Assembly (NCBI GenBank): GCA_023436205.1
Contig: JAEZKC010000084.1
Span: forward strand, 17,562-81,561
Length of the DNA stretch: 64,000 nucleotides
Source: Fibrobacterota bacterium
GTDB taxonomy: Bacteria > Fibrobacterota > Chitinivibrionia > Chitinivibrionales > Chitinispirillaceae
Direction: 5' to 3'
The translations under genes and the position numbers were made by a program. How positions within the stretch are numbered: position 1 is the first letter of the stretch; the number at the start of each line of letters is the position of its first letter. This document shows, piece by piece, positions 25,062 to 34,293 of the stretch. Below the pieces are notes generated by a model, which saw nothing but the letters and a program-made list of their open reading frames with translations, searched no databases and was not told the origin of the DNA.

Positions 25062-26840
25062 ATGGGTCTTTCAACACTTAAGATGGCGGGGTTGGCCGCA
25101 CTGGCAGCCTCAACGGGTCTGTTCGCAGACGCGCTGTTTGACAACCATTCTGACGGTACCAATCAGAATGAATTCGAGTATTACTGGTACTACTATGATG
25201 ACAACGCCGGTATGGGTGCAGATGACCGCCCCCTGAAGGCACCCACATCTACACCTTCAGTGATTGATGTTCCCTACACCGAAGGTCCCCGTCATTTCAA
25301 GGCTTATCCTACTCTTGAGCCTGATATGAGCGATTCCTGGACTGTTAAAACTTACAAGTTCACCCTGGCTGAAGAAGCCGGCGACCAGTATGCCACCATG
25401 CCGTTCACCTTCGGAAGCACTTGGAAGACATCCTGGGGTATAGCACAGCCCTACGTAGGTATCGGTTCCATGCTGAGCAAGGAAGGTAGTTCACTGGATT
25501 TGAGCGCAGCTTCAGCTGTAAGATTCAAGATCAGATCCCGTCAAAATGAGCTGTCTGTCAATTTCAAGATTCAGACTCTTGATATCGACCAGTATTCCAT
25601 GGTTTCTGCCCCTCCAGGAAACGCGTTCGGTTACTGGGCCAAAATGGTGACTGTTACTCCTGAATGGTCAGTAATTGAAGTCAGCATTGCCGAACTGGCA
25701 CAGCCCGGTTGGGCCAAGGCTTTCGAGCCCATGGCTATCAATCAGGCCACCAAGTTTGCCTGGGAAGTACCGAAGGAATTCAACCTGACAGTGGACAAAG
25801 ACACTCTTGATATCGATGATATCGAAGTGGTGGGTCCCAGTTTCTCTTTCGTTTCTCCTTTCATGCATACTGCAAATGTTGACAAGTCAGTCCTTCCTAC
25901 CAGCAAAGTTTTTGCTAATTTCGAAACCGTCCCCTACAACTACCAGCCTGATCGCAAGACCTACTGGTACGCCTACAACGATGTAGAAATTAATGGAAAT
26001 TCCTCTGTCACCTACGGTGCAGCTCAGGACGCAGAAACTGGTCGCCTCGGCATCCAGTTCGAAGATGGTACAGGTACAGATGGAGCAGGTCAGGGTGCAG
26101 CTCTTGAGTTCTCACTCGGTGACCCCATTCCTCAGGGCGATGTACTGGTACAGGGCTTTGTGGGTATCGGTATAAACCTGTACGATTCAGCCAATGTGAA
26201 GTACTGGGATGCAGCTGCTGAAGGTGTAACAAGCGTTTATTTCCATTACATCCTCGACGGTGATGCAAAGTGCCTTTCTCTGGAAGTCAGCGACATCAAT
26301 GATGTTGGTGATGCAGACAATCCGACCAGAAAAGACACCCGCGGTTCAGGTATTGTGAACTTCATCAATTTGCCTCCTACAGGTTCTGAATGGAAAGCGG
26401 TTCAGGTTCTTCTTAGCGACCTCAAGATGCATGATGACTGGGACGGAGCCAACCCAATCGCTCTCGACATGACCAAGCTGGCCAAAATCCAGTGGAAGGT
26501 TCAGGGCGGCAAGGGCGTGAGCGGTTTCTTCGCCATCGACAACATTTATTTTGATAGCAATGGTCCTATCCCTGTAATTCACAGCAGAGCTGCCAAGACA
26601 TCCGGTTTCAAAACCACACTGTCCAATGGCAAGATCAATGTCAGCCTGAACAGTGTTGCCAAGGGAACCGTAAGCCTGGTTAACACCAAGGGTATGGTTG
26701 TGAGAACAGCTTCCGTTGCCAAGAACGTCGGTTTCTCCACAAAGGCACTTCCTGCGGGAACCTACTTTGTGAAGGTAAACGGTTTCGACGCTAAGGGCAA
26801 GGCAGTTGCGATGCAGTCAGTGATTAATTTTGTGAAGTAA
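25062..26840 (+). CDS. Secreted protein with two CBM11-like repeats and a sorting segment
   Basis: This 592-residue protein starts with a signal peptide (to about residue 23, GLFADALF). It has two similar beta-sandwich units. The first opens ALFDNHSDGTNQNEFEYYWY and ends DTLDIDDIEVVG (about 24-265). The second opens VFANFETVPYNYQPDRKTYWYAY and ends GFFAIDNIYFDS (about 280-500). Both share the opening strand, a YWYxY aromatic cluster and the closing D-I strand of CBM11/CBM4-like folds. The tail has LPAGTYFVKVNGFDAKGKAV and a final Lys, as in type IX cargo. No catalytic residues are recognised. Beside GH5 and GH9 it is probably a glucan-binding surface or adhesion protein. AAAGGGGAG lies just upstream of the ATG, and a strong terminator follows. 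Confidence 0.78.
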   Translation: MGLSTLKMAGLAALAASTGLFADALFDNHSDGTNQNEFEYYWYYYDDNAGMGADDRPLKAPTSTPSVIDVPYTEGPRHFKAYPTLEPDMSDSWTVKTYKFTLAEEAGDQYATMPFTFGSTWKTSWGIAQPYVGIGSMLSKEGSSLDLSAASAVRFKIRSRQNELSVNFKIQTLDIDQYSMVSAPPGNAFGYWAKMVTVTPEWSVIEVSIAELAQPGWAKAFEPMAINQATKFAWEVPKEFNLTVDKDTLDIDDIEVVGPSFSFVSPFMHTANVDKSVLPTSKVFANFETVPYNYQPDRKTYWYAYNDVEINGNSSVTYGAAQDAETGRLGIQFEDGTGTDGAGQGAALEFSLGDPIPQGDVLVQGFVGIGINLYDSANVKYWDAAAEGVTSVYFHYILDGDAKCLSLEVSDINDVGDADNPTRKDTRGSGIVNFINLPPTGSEWKAVQVLLSDLKMHDDWDGANPIALDMTKLAKIQWKVQGGKGVSGFFAIDNIYFDSNGPIPVIHSRAAKTSGFKTTLSNGKINVSLNSVAKGTVSLVNTKGMVVRTASVAKNVGFSTKALPAGTYFVKVNGFDAKGKAVAMQSVINFVK

Positions 26841-26872
26841 GTTCTGGTAAGACAGGACTTGTGGAAGTAGGA

Positions 26873-26900
26873 GGGGCGCGCAAGCGCCCTTCTTTTTTTT
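26873..26900 (+). terminator. Rho-independent terminator of the two-CBM gene
   Basis: GGGCGC and GCGCCC form a 6-bp GC stem, extendable by a G-T pair, around the loop GCAA, followed by TTCTTTTTTTT. It lies 33 bases past the stop codon. Confidence 0.93.
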
Positions 26901-26932
26901 GGGGGGAGGGTCTCTCGGGAGGGTCGCTCGTA

Positions 26933-26970
26933 GATGAAATAAGGATACCCCCCTATTTCACCCTTGAGAG
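26933..26970 (+). repeat. Left copy of 38-bp hairpin repeat flanking the RAYT gene
   Basis: This 38-bp segment matches the copy at 28196-28233 at 30 positions, in the same orientation. Internally TGAAATA and TATTTCA can pair around a C-rich loop, and both copies end TTGAGA. It lies 50 bp upstream of the RAYT start. Paired, hairpin-forming copies on either side of such a gene are the arrangement expected for REP/REPIN-type substrates. Confidence 0.65.
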
Positions 26971-27019
26971 GCCCGGAATTTGCAAGGTAAATTCCCACAC
27001 CCTCAAAAAGGAGCTCCAC

Positions 27020-27997
27020 ATGGCCTCTAATCCCAGAATCTCAGCTCCCGATGTCTTTTATCATATCACCGCTAGAGGTATACCCGAAAGAAACATCTTC
27101 CCCACCCCAGCTCTTAAACGCTATTTCCTTATCCAGCTCGCCATCACCCTCAAACAGTACTCATTCACTTGTATTGGCTGGTCTCTACAAAAAGACCATT
27201 ATCATCTGATCGTTAAATCCGATTCCCATTGTATCAGCAGTATGATGCAAAGACTTAATTCAGTTTATGCCAGAAAATTCAATTCTGAAAATGACCGCAA
27301 AGGTGTTGTGTTTTACCGACGATTTGCCTCCATTATTGTACAGGATACCTCTCTTCGAGAACTTATACGCTATGTCCACCTTAATCCGGTTCGCTGTGGA
27401 AACTGCAAAATGGAAGAATTGGATCATTACGAATGGAGCGGACATAGTGCCGTTCAGGGTAATTGCCAGAGTGAATTTCTTGATAAAGAAGAGTTACTGA
27501 AGCTGTTTGGCCCGGAAGAGGCGTTAACAAATTACAGCAGCTTTCTTAAAGAAACGGCTCCAGATTGCTCGCAAGATGAAATCGTAGCCCATGTCAGAAT
27601 CGCTAATCAGAGTTGTCAAAATTGCGAATGCCAGGAAAACTGGGTGTATGGTGATAACGAATTTGTGAGAAAGGTCTTACTTAAAAGCCAAATTCTCCGC
27701 ACGGCGCTAGCCCGCCATCAATCACTCAACATTTCCAGAGAAAAACTTCATAAACTGGTTGAAAAAGTCACAAAAGTACCTGCAGACGCTATCCTGCATC
27801 ACTCCAGAGCGAATATCAAATCAACCGCCCGGGCACTTTTTGCATTTGCTGGTGTTTACCTTCTTGATTATTCCGCCAAAATCTTGGCCAAATATTTAGG
27901 AGTAAGTTGTTCCGCAGTGTCAAAGATGATCGCCAGGTTTCGTAATGATCCCCAAGGGCTAAAACTCGTGGAGCAGATTAGAGTTGAACTGATGTAG
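27020..27997 (+). mobile_element. REP-associated tyrosine transposase (RAYT, Y1/IS200-like) gene
   Basis: This 325-residue protein contains a Y1-transposase domain in its first 150 residues. FYHITARGIPERNIF is the N-terminal strand, LQKDHYHLIVK supplies the HUH metal-binding pair (H-Y-H), and SVYARKFN carries the nucleophilic Tyr. RYVHLNPVRCG is also characteristic. The C-terminal half ends in a helix-turn-helix (KYLGVSCSAVSKMIARF), as in longer RAYT proteins. Such enzymes cut and join single-stranded hairpin repeats. ATG at 27020 is chosen because AAGGAG lies 6 nt upstream and the family N-terminus begins there. The frame is intact. Two copies of a hairpin repeat flank it, so gene and repeats probably form one element, possibly domesticated. 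Confidence 0.88.
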
Positions 27998-28195
27998 CTT
28001 GTTACGACTCAGTAGTAACTTCTGCTTATGATCATTTCTGGAATTAACAGTCCGGCCAGTGTGACTATTGACTTAAACAGAGTTTTCATCCGCTAGTGTA
28101 CACACGATCGCTTTATTCAAGCATTGACTTAAAGGGATTCATCAAAAAACGAGCTCCGAAATGAAAACGCGGCACCCTCTTCCATCTTACTTGAA

Positions 28196-28233
28196 GGTGA
28201 AATAAGCATATACCCTTAATTCACCTTTGAGAA
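28196..28233 (+). repeat. Right copy of 38-bp hairpin repeat flanking the RAYT gene
   Basis: This is the second copy of the segment at 26933-26970 (30 of 38 positions identical). Here the outer arms GGTGAA and TTCACC pair perfectly. It lies 199 bp past the RAYT stop and 3 bp beyond the stop of the convergent PorV-like gene, so in RNA it may also fold at the 3' end of that operon. Confidence 0.65.
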
Positions 28234-28236
28234 ATC

Positions 28237-29745
28237 TCAGAATCCCGCGCGTACCGACACATTCACCACTGGAAAAAGCGTCAACGTGTTATACTCATAC
28301 GCCGCATCCAAATGAAGTTCTCGCCCTATCACCGGCTCCGTCTCAAGCCTGAACCCCAGCCCTCCAGTCAACTTCCACCAGGTAGCTTCCTCATTGAGAA
28401 TCTCTCTCTGTAAGCCAACCCTCAGCGATATCAGCCGATACATTTCATATTCAATACCGCCGGACATGATCCACGGCTGATCAGAATGAAGAGGTATCTG
28501 CCCTTCTGCGATTAAGAAACCCGCATAACCAGCTTTGAATGAGCCACCCATGTGTAATGTGGATGCATTAGCTTCATAGTACCGTTCACCAGTGGTTTTG
28601 TTTTTCCATCTGTTTACGAAAGGAACATCACGCAGAAGAAGTCCATAACGGATTCGTTCGTTAAGTTCCCACATGAAACCCAGATCAATTCCTGCACCAA
28701 AAGAGTTGCCCTCCGGAGAATCAAGTGACAGCTGTTTTACAGAACTGCCGGAGAGTTTTACAGTTGCACCAACCGAGAAGGGCCTCAAGAGTAAATTCTG
28801 ATTGAATCGATACGCCAATGCGGTTGCAAAGTACAATTCAGCAAGAGCTCCATCTCTGTCAGCGGAATAAAAAAGCGCATTTCCAAATCCAATTTCCCGG
28901 GTAGCCTTATTGGCATAGGATACAGCCAGCAAATCAATGCCGAAACGATGTTGATAACCAGCAGCAACTTCCTGTCCGGCCACCCAGGCCATGCCCGCCG
29001 GATTGTACAGTACACCATAGGCATCGTCGGAAGCAGCCACGTATGCATTTGCCAAAGCTGCGGGACGGGCAAACATTGGAATCTGATCTGCTGAAGATGC
29101 AATACCTGACAGCGGGTCATCTACATACAAATATTGTGCATCGGACTTTACTCCACCTACACCATAGTTGAATGCGTTATACACCAACCCACTCCCCTGC
29201 ACCAGGGATGAAGATATAATTAACTGTTTGAGATTGTTTATTTGCGGACCGTAATATTCCTTTACAGCACTTTTTTCTGTCAATCCATGAATTCGAGCCA
29301 CAGCCGCAGAAAGAACATCATCCGCAGATGAACCCGGGACTCCCTCGATGCTCACCTGTTCAACAGTCAACCCCATGACTACATCGATAAGAAAAAGTCG
29401 TATGCCACTCTTTTCAGAATTAACATCGACTGAACCGTAAATCATCCTATCCATTTGCAGTGCTCTACCTATATCCAGCACACAACGCGGATCTCTGCAG
29501 ATCCGAGGCATTTTGATATGCACTTCAGCTAATCCGCTGCTGAGCGCCTCCGGCTTATTAACTTCATAAAACCCCATCTCACTTAATTTAGAGGCAAGCG
29601 ATTCAGTCACCTTGTTTGCAAGTTCATTCTGACCGGTAAAAGATTCCAAAGCCAAAACACCGATTTTCACTTTAGATTCACCGGCTAATGCCACAACGGA
29701 TAATAAAACTAGCGCCAAACCGGCCGCCTTTAAAATTGATTTCAC
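28237..29745 (-). CDS. PorV/PorQ-like outer-membrane protein with N-terminal CsgG-like domain
   Basis: This 502-residue exported protein has two parts. Residues 1-22 are a signal peptide (MKSILKAAGLALVLLSVVAL). About 25-170 is a periplasmic alpha/beta domain (KVKIGVLALESFTGQNELAN, MDRMIYGSVDV) resembling the CsgG/TolB-N-like fold. From about 225 the sequence becomes a beta-barrel of the PorV/PorQ/UPF0164 type, with the signature ARPAALANAYVAASDDAYGVLYNPAGMAW. The family shuttles or anchors type IX cargo in related phyla. GTG at 29745 is preferred, since GGAGG precedes it and the signal peptide begins there; a longer GTG start at 29778 exists. It is the last gene of a three-gene operon. The fused N-terminal domain is unusual for PorV proteins I know. 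Confidence 0.72.
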   Translation of the reverse strand: MKSILKAAGLALVLLSVVALAGESKVKIGVLALESFTGQNELANKVTESLASKLSEMGFYEVNKPEALSSGLAEVHIKMPRICRDPRCVLDIGRALQMDRMIYGSVDVNSEKSGIRLFLIDVVMGLTVEQVSIEGVPGSSADDVLSAAVARIHGLTEKSAVKEYYGPQINNLKQLIISSSLVQGSGLVYNAFNYGVGGVKSDAQYLYVDDPLSGIASSADQIPMFARPAALANAYVAASDDAYGVLYNPAGMAWVAGQEVAAGYQHRFGIDLLAVSYANKATREIGFGNALFYSADRDGALAELYFATALAYRFNQNLLLRPFSVGATVKLSGSSVKQLSLDSPEGNSFGAGIDLGFMWELNERIRYGLLLRDVPFVNRWKNKTTGERYYEANASTLHMGGSFKAGYAGFLIAEGQIPLHSDQPWIMSGGIEYEMYRLISLRVGLQREILNEEATWWKLTGGLGFRLETEPVIGRELHLDAAYEYNTLTLFPVVNVSVRAGF

Positions 29746-29782
29746 ACAGACCTCCGAAGTTCGCTCAAAACCATTCACCTGG

Positions 29783-32700
29783 TCACTTCATAAGAACTAC
29801 AGGTTTCATGTACTTGACTTCTTTACCTTTGATATCCCGAATAACTATCATGACAAAATAACGTCCGTTTCTGCACATTGACCCATAAGTGATTCCGCCA
29901 TCAGGCAATTCAGGATTCCAGACCTCTTCTCTATTGTTGGTTTTACCATTCCACCAGACCCGATGCTCCCCTACTGCAACGTTAAGCATTTCAACAGCCC
30001 ACACTCTTTGCCCCGTTGCGGTATATATGTGCATTTTTACATTGGGTACCCGCTCCTCAGGAGCCTCAATTCGGAATTTGATACAGGTGCCAAATGGTGC
30101 ATCCGCTCCGTATTCCTTAACGGGTCTGATATACGGGGAAAATGGATTAGGTGATACACTCAGGCTTCCCTCCAGTTCTCCAGGCTGCGATACAATGGCA
30201 TAACGGGAGAAATGGGTTAACCCGGCGCTCACAGTCTTCCCATCTGAAGAAATTTTGCTGTTAGGCAAAGACACCCATTTTAAACTGTCATCATTCCAAC
30301 GGGCTATCCAGAATTGCTTAGTTCCCAGTGCAGCTTCTTTTCTCATCTTTTCAGGAATGTCAAGAATCAACCTTATGCTGTCCACTGATAAATTCAGGGA
30401 TATATTAGACAGCTGTGTAATATCATAAGCAATGCTATCCACCATGCGCCTTTCACCATATCCCCGCTTCATCTGATTTCGCATGTCTGGCAATGAAACA
30501 TCAAGCAGCCCGAAATCACCTTCACCTATAGCATTGGGCGGGAAAATCACTCTCATTCCCTTCAGATTTCCGGAAGTATCGGCTGTTGCCTTATGAGAGA
30601 GCATGTGAAGAACACAAAGACCGGCTTCTAAAATACCGAGAGCTTTGTTTTGTGCCTGGTACTCACCGGAAACGATACCATTGGAAGCTATCACCCTCAC
30701 ACGCCCGACAAAATTCCGAGCAGGTTTGAATGATCCGGTTTTAGAAATTGTTCCTGCACTGGAAGGCTGTATACTCCATTGCGGAGAAATTGCAACCTCA
30801 TTTCCGGCAGCATCTTTTCCAATCGCCCTAAATTCTGCCACATCGTACCCGGAGGTTGTAACCGGGTTTGGAGCCTTGAAGTCAATTCGTTCGACACTTA
30901 TCGTATGTAATTCAGAACCGCTAACTAGAAATTTGACGGTGTCCCTTTTAGATATACCACTTGCAATTTTTATTTTTGATGTATCCACTGTGGCTATCAG
31001 CAGCACCGGCTCATTTATTGATGATGAGGAGGTTTTGACTGTCACTCCCAGCCCGGAATTCAGGGTCTCTATCCTGCATCCGCTTGCATTCGACAGACTC
31101 CATGTAATTCCATCCGGTTTCAAATTCGTAAATGGTATAAAAGAGGAGCTGTAAAAAGCCCGTACTTCAAAAGCAGCACTGTACGATGCGGGGAGAATCA
31201 GGGATTCATCAGATGAAGCAGGGATTATTTCAAATCTGGAGACAACTGTTGAATCAGGTTTTACAAAAGTATTGAAAAGCTGTTTACTGTAACCGTAAAC
31301 ATCCTTTCCCTTGTAAGCTTTAAAGTAATAGAAGAGTTTACAACCATCTTTTCCCGGAGTAACGAGAAACTGATATACGCTGTCTGGTGATGAATTTTTC
31401 AAGGAAGAATAATTGAGGACTCCCTCGTTCCTGAAGAAAACTGCAGCCGAGTCCAGCTGAATCGCCGATTTGATTTTCAAAGTTACCTGACCGGCTACTG
31501 GTTTGAGTGTATCAGCTGAGATGTGCACAACAGGAAAACTTATCAATTCTGAATGAGAAATTACGGTATCTGCAAGTGTAAAACTGCGATAGGAAAGATC
31601 GATGATACTATCCGCCACCGCATCTGCTTCAATATTATAAACTCCCGGACCCGCTGAGGTGAGAGAATCTTTGAAAGCGACAGTCTTCACAACAGGAGAC
31701 AGGATTTTTATTGAACCCGATCCCGAATAGCCATTGATTTGAAACTTGAGTGTTTTTGATCCAGGGGACATAAATAAATTGTGAGAAGCTGGCTCAGGCT
31801 TTCCATCCGCCACTAACAGACTTTTCCCCGGAAACAGACTATCAAGAAAGAGTCCGTCTCTTCCCGCTTTTATTTCATATACTCCATCTGGTATTCCTTT
31901 TATTTCATAATAGCCATCCAGTAAACTTTTTGTAGTTGCGATGATTTTGTTCTGAACTGCATCGTAAACAACAATATTTACATTTCCTTCTGCAGTCCCG
32001 TCCATCATTTTAACCTTTCCGGAAATGACAGCCAGGCTTCGAAGTGTATCCTGAAAACTGATCGTGCTTTTGGGCACAGTTACGATAGTATCGCCATCAC
32101 CGGTATTGGAATATCCTGGTGCGGAAGAACTTACCAGAAATGTTCTGTTTCCCGGAAGGCTCAGACTAAATTGACCGAAAGTAGCATCGGATGTGGCAAC
32201 AAATGTGTCCGACGGAGAACTAACGTCTGTAAATTTAACCCTGGCAGAAGGGATAGCAGCAGATAAAAACTGGGTACCCACCCAGGTCTCACCGACAATG
32301 GATCCATTTACAAGTGCAGCCCCCGGGCTCAAAGTGATATTGAGTGTACGTGAACCGGATATGATCAGCGAAGAATTATACGAACTAAAACCTGCTTTCT
32401 CTGCAATAATGGTATACGTTCCCGTAGGTACCGAAAAGGAAAACGCCCCGCTCTGCGGTGTTGAAGGAACCTCATCCATTGTAACCCCATCCTTCATCAG
32501 CTTCAATTTTACTCCGATTATCGCGTCTCCATCAGAATTCTTTACTATGCCTGAAAGTATATAGGGATTTTCCTCAATAACCGTTGTCCCGCAACTGTAA
32601 TTCTGTCCGGAGGTTAAGGTGATTTTTACAGGAGTGGAAGATTTATACCCAGCTTTTTCCACCCGGTAAGTCCAATCGGCTCCCTTGCAGTTCAATGAAA

Positions 32701-34270
32701 AATTTCCAAGTGCATCTGTGAATCCCTGTATACTGTCACCATATTCTGAAAGCGCGATAACACTGGCCAGATTGACAGGCTTGCCTCCCTTATCGGAAAC
32801 TTTACCATACATGGTTGCTTCAGGTCGGGTCAGATACAGAGTATCATTGCTGACTCCCTTGTCGGTGATAACCACGGTTTTACTGCTCTGTTCAAATCCA
32901 CTTTTTACAGCAGTAACCCTGTAAGTGCCGACGGGGCGGGAGCGACTGAGATTTCCGTCGAGATCAGTATAAAAAGCCAGTGGTGCCTCCATGGGGCCCT
33001 GAATCACCTCAACCTTAACTTCCACCAATCCGACAGGTGAAATCACCTTCTGAGTTGCACTACCCTGAACAACGGTCATCTTCTCCCTTGTGCAGATGTT
33101 CATTGTGCCAGCCGGAGCAGCGTATTCAAAACTGGAGGTATCACCGGCTGTTCCGGCACCTTTGTTATCCAAAGCGATAACATTCCAGAGGTATCTGCCT
33201 CCGGTAAGAGTTGCCGCTGCATTGATATTGGCTTTCAGAGTATCCGTTGACTTTTTGGCACTGTTGGTCACAGTGGTCTCCCAAACCAGCATATAACCGC
33301 CCATTCCCTGTATTTCCGACCACATGTACATGTTTACTCGGTAAGAATTAGCGAGGGTATCAATGTTTGTCCATTTAAAATCAAATGTGGGATTGGAAAC
33401 GGTCGTCAGCTTCTGTTTAACTGGATAGGTATTTACAGGCTTCTTAAGTGGCACACCGGAAACTCTGAATTCCCCCACTGGCAGAGAAACTTTCGGAGAG
33501 GAAAATGCCACATGGTTGCCATAATTATTCAGTACTATCCAGGTGTAGCGCTTTCCCGGAGAGAACGGAGGAGGCGTTGCGGTGAGCGTTTTTGAAGGGT
33601 CAGGAGTTCCATAGGTAATCTGAGTATTTGGAGTGATTGCCTGCCACACCACACTCAGGCCGGAAACGTTAATAGTACCACTTGAGGAATCGACAGCTAT
33701 GGGCTGATCGGACAATATCACATGATAATAGGGTACCCCCGGATTTGCATCCCAGGTGAATGTGGGGGTCAGATTGGAAATGGAGCCGCTGGGACTTTTC
33801 CATTTCACGGGATTGGGACTCTCAACTATCACTTGAAACTCATTGGAAACGAGAGTATCATGTTGCATCGGCCAAGCCACGACGCAGTAGAAAACTCCGA
33901 TTCCCATATCTTTCTGGTCTGCTGGACGGAAAGCAGTTCCCCTTTTTAAAGGAGATTCCCTGAAATACACATTGTCCAGAACTTGTTTTGAAACCGAGTC
34001 AACAGCTGGAACAGTAACTTTATAACGGTAGTTTGAGAGCTTGCCACCTCCGGGAGAGCGGTCGAAATAAATTCTGCCCGAGTCAGGAGCCAAATAAGTA
34101 GGATCCAGAGGATTCCTGCTTACACCTGTCCACTTGACCCATAAGACCTGACTTGCAGGCTTAGCTCCAATGGGCGCCTCCACCAAAATGTAATCGGTTG
34201 TGAACTGTGCCACTGCCTGCATACTGACAAGCAGAAGAAAGAACAAAACGGGCATTAATCTCTTGAACAT
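29783..34270 (-). CDS. Giant modular surface protein with carboxypeptidase-regulatory repeats and FlgD-like tail
   Basis: The product has about 1495 residues. After a signal peptide (MFKRLMPVLFFLLLVSMQAV) come Fn3/Ig-like beta domains to about residue 390 (ISNLTPTFTWDANPGVPYYH). A run of carboxypeptidase-regulatory-like repeats lies at about 430-860, with GKVSDKGGKPVNLASVIA, SGIVKNSDGDAIIGVKLKLM and SGKVKMMDGTAEGNVNIVVY marking repeat starts. More Ig-like domains follow. The C-terminus is FlgD-Ig-like (MHIYTATGQRVWAV, WWNGKTNNREEVWNPELPDG) and ends NGRYFVMIVI through a final Lys, like a type IX sorting tail. ATG at 34270 follows AAAGGA and begins the signal peptide; ATG at 34294, overlapping the upstream stop as TGATG, adds eight residues. 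A structural or adhesive cell-envelope role is likely; no enzyme motif is seen. Confidence 0.72.
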   Translation of the reverse strand: MFKRLMPVLFFLLLVSMQAVAQFTTDYILVEAPIGAKPASQVLWVKWTGVSRNPLDPTYLAPDSGRIYFDRSPGGGKLSNYRYKVTVPAVDSVSKQVLDNVYFRESPLKRGTAFRPADQKDMGIGVFYCVVAWPMQHDTLVSNEFQVIVESPNPVKWKSPSGSISNLTPTFTWDANPGVPYYHVILSDQPIAVDSSSGTINVSGLSVVWQAITPNTQITYGTPDPSKTLTATPPPFSPGKRYTWIVLNNYGNHVAFSSPKVSLPVGEFRVSGVPLKKPVNTYPVKQKLTTVSNPTFDFKWTNIDTLANSYRVNMYMWSEIQGMGGYMLVWETTVTNSAKKSTDTLKANINAAATLTGGRYLWNVIALDNKGAGTAGDTSSFEYAAPAGTMNICTREKMTVVQGSATQKVISPVGLVEVKVEVIQGPMEAPLAFYTDLDGNLSRSRPVGTYRVTAVKSGFEQSSKTVVITDKGVSNDTLYLTRPEATMYGKVSDKGGKPVNLASVIALSEYGDSIQGFTDALGNFSLNCKGADWTYRVEKAGYKSSTPVKITLTSGQNYSCGTTVIEENPYILSGIVKNSDGDAIIGVKLKLMKDGVTMDEVPSTPQSGAFSFSVPTGTYTIIAEKAGFSSYNSSLIISGSRTLNITLSPGAALVNGSIVGETWVGTQFLSAAIPSARVKFTDVSSPSDTFVATSDATFGQFSLSLPGNRTFLVSSSAPGYSNTGDGDTIVTVPKSTISFQDTLRSLAVISGKVKMMDGTAEGNVNIVVYDAVQNKIIATTKSLLDGYYEIKGIPDGVYEIKAGRDGLFLDSLFPGKSLLVADGKPEPASHNLFMSPGSKTLKFQINGYSGSGSIKILSPVVKTVAFKDSLTSAGPGVYNIEADAVADSIIDLSYRSFTLADTVISHSELISFPVVHISADTLKPVAGQVTLKIKSAIQLDSAAVFFRNEGVLNYSSLKNSSPDSVYQFLVTPGKDGCKLFYYFKAYKGKDVYGYSKQLFNTFVKPDSTVVSRFEIIPASSDESLILPASYSAAFEVRAFYSSSFIPFTNLKPDGITWSLSNASGCRIETLNSGLGVTVKTSSSSINEPVLLIATVDTSKIKIASGISKRDTVKFLVSGSELHTISVERIDFKAPNPVTTSGYDVAEFRAIGKDAAGNEVAISPQWSIQPSSAGTISKTGSFKPARNFVGRVRVIASNGIVSGEYQAQNKALGILEAGLCVLHMLSHKATADTSGNLKGMRVIFPPNAIGEGDFGLLDVSLPDMRNQMKRGYGERRMVDSIAYDITQLSNISLNLSVDSIRLILDIPEKMRKEAALGTKQFWIARWNDDSLKWVSLPNSKISSDGKTVSAGLTHFSRYAIVSQPGELEGSLSVSPNPFSPYIRPVKEYGADAPFGTCIKFRIEAPEERVPNVKMHIYTATGQRVWAVEMLNVAVGEHRVWWNGKTNNREEVWNPELPDGGITYGSMCRNGRYFVMIVIRDIKGKEVKYMKPVVLMK

Positions 34271-34293
34271 GTATATGATCCTTTCAAAACTCA

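Noticed and set aside
26861..27019. Upstream extension of the RAYT frame
   Set aside because: The extension covers the preceding terminator and repeat; the ATG at 27020 has AAGGAG at good spacing and matches the family N-terminus.
30645..31154. Plus-strand frame of 169 codons inside the giant surface-protein gene
   Set aside because: It is antisense to Ig-like repeats of the giant protein and shows no independent start signals.
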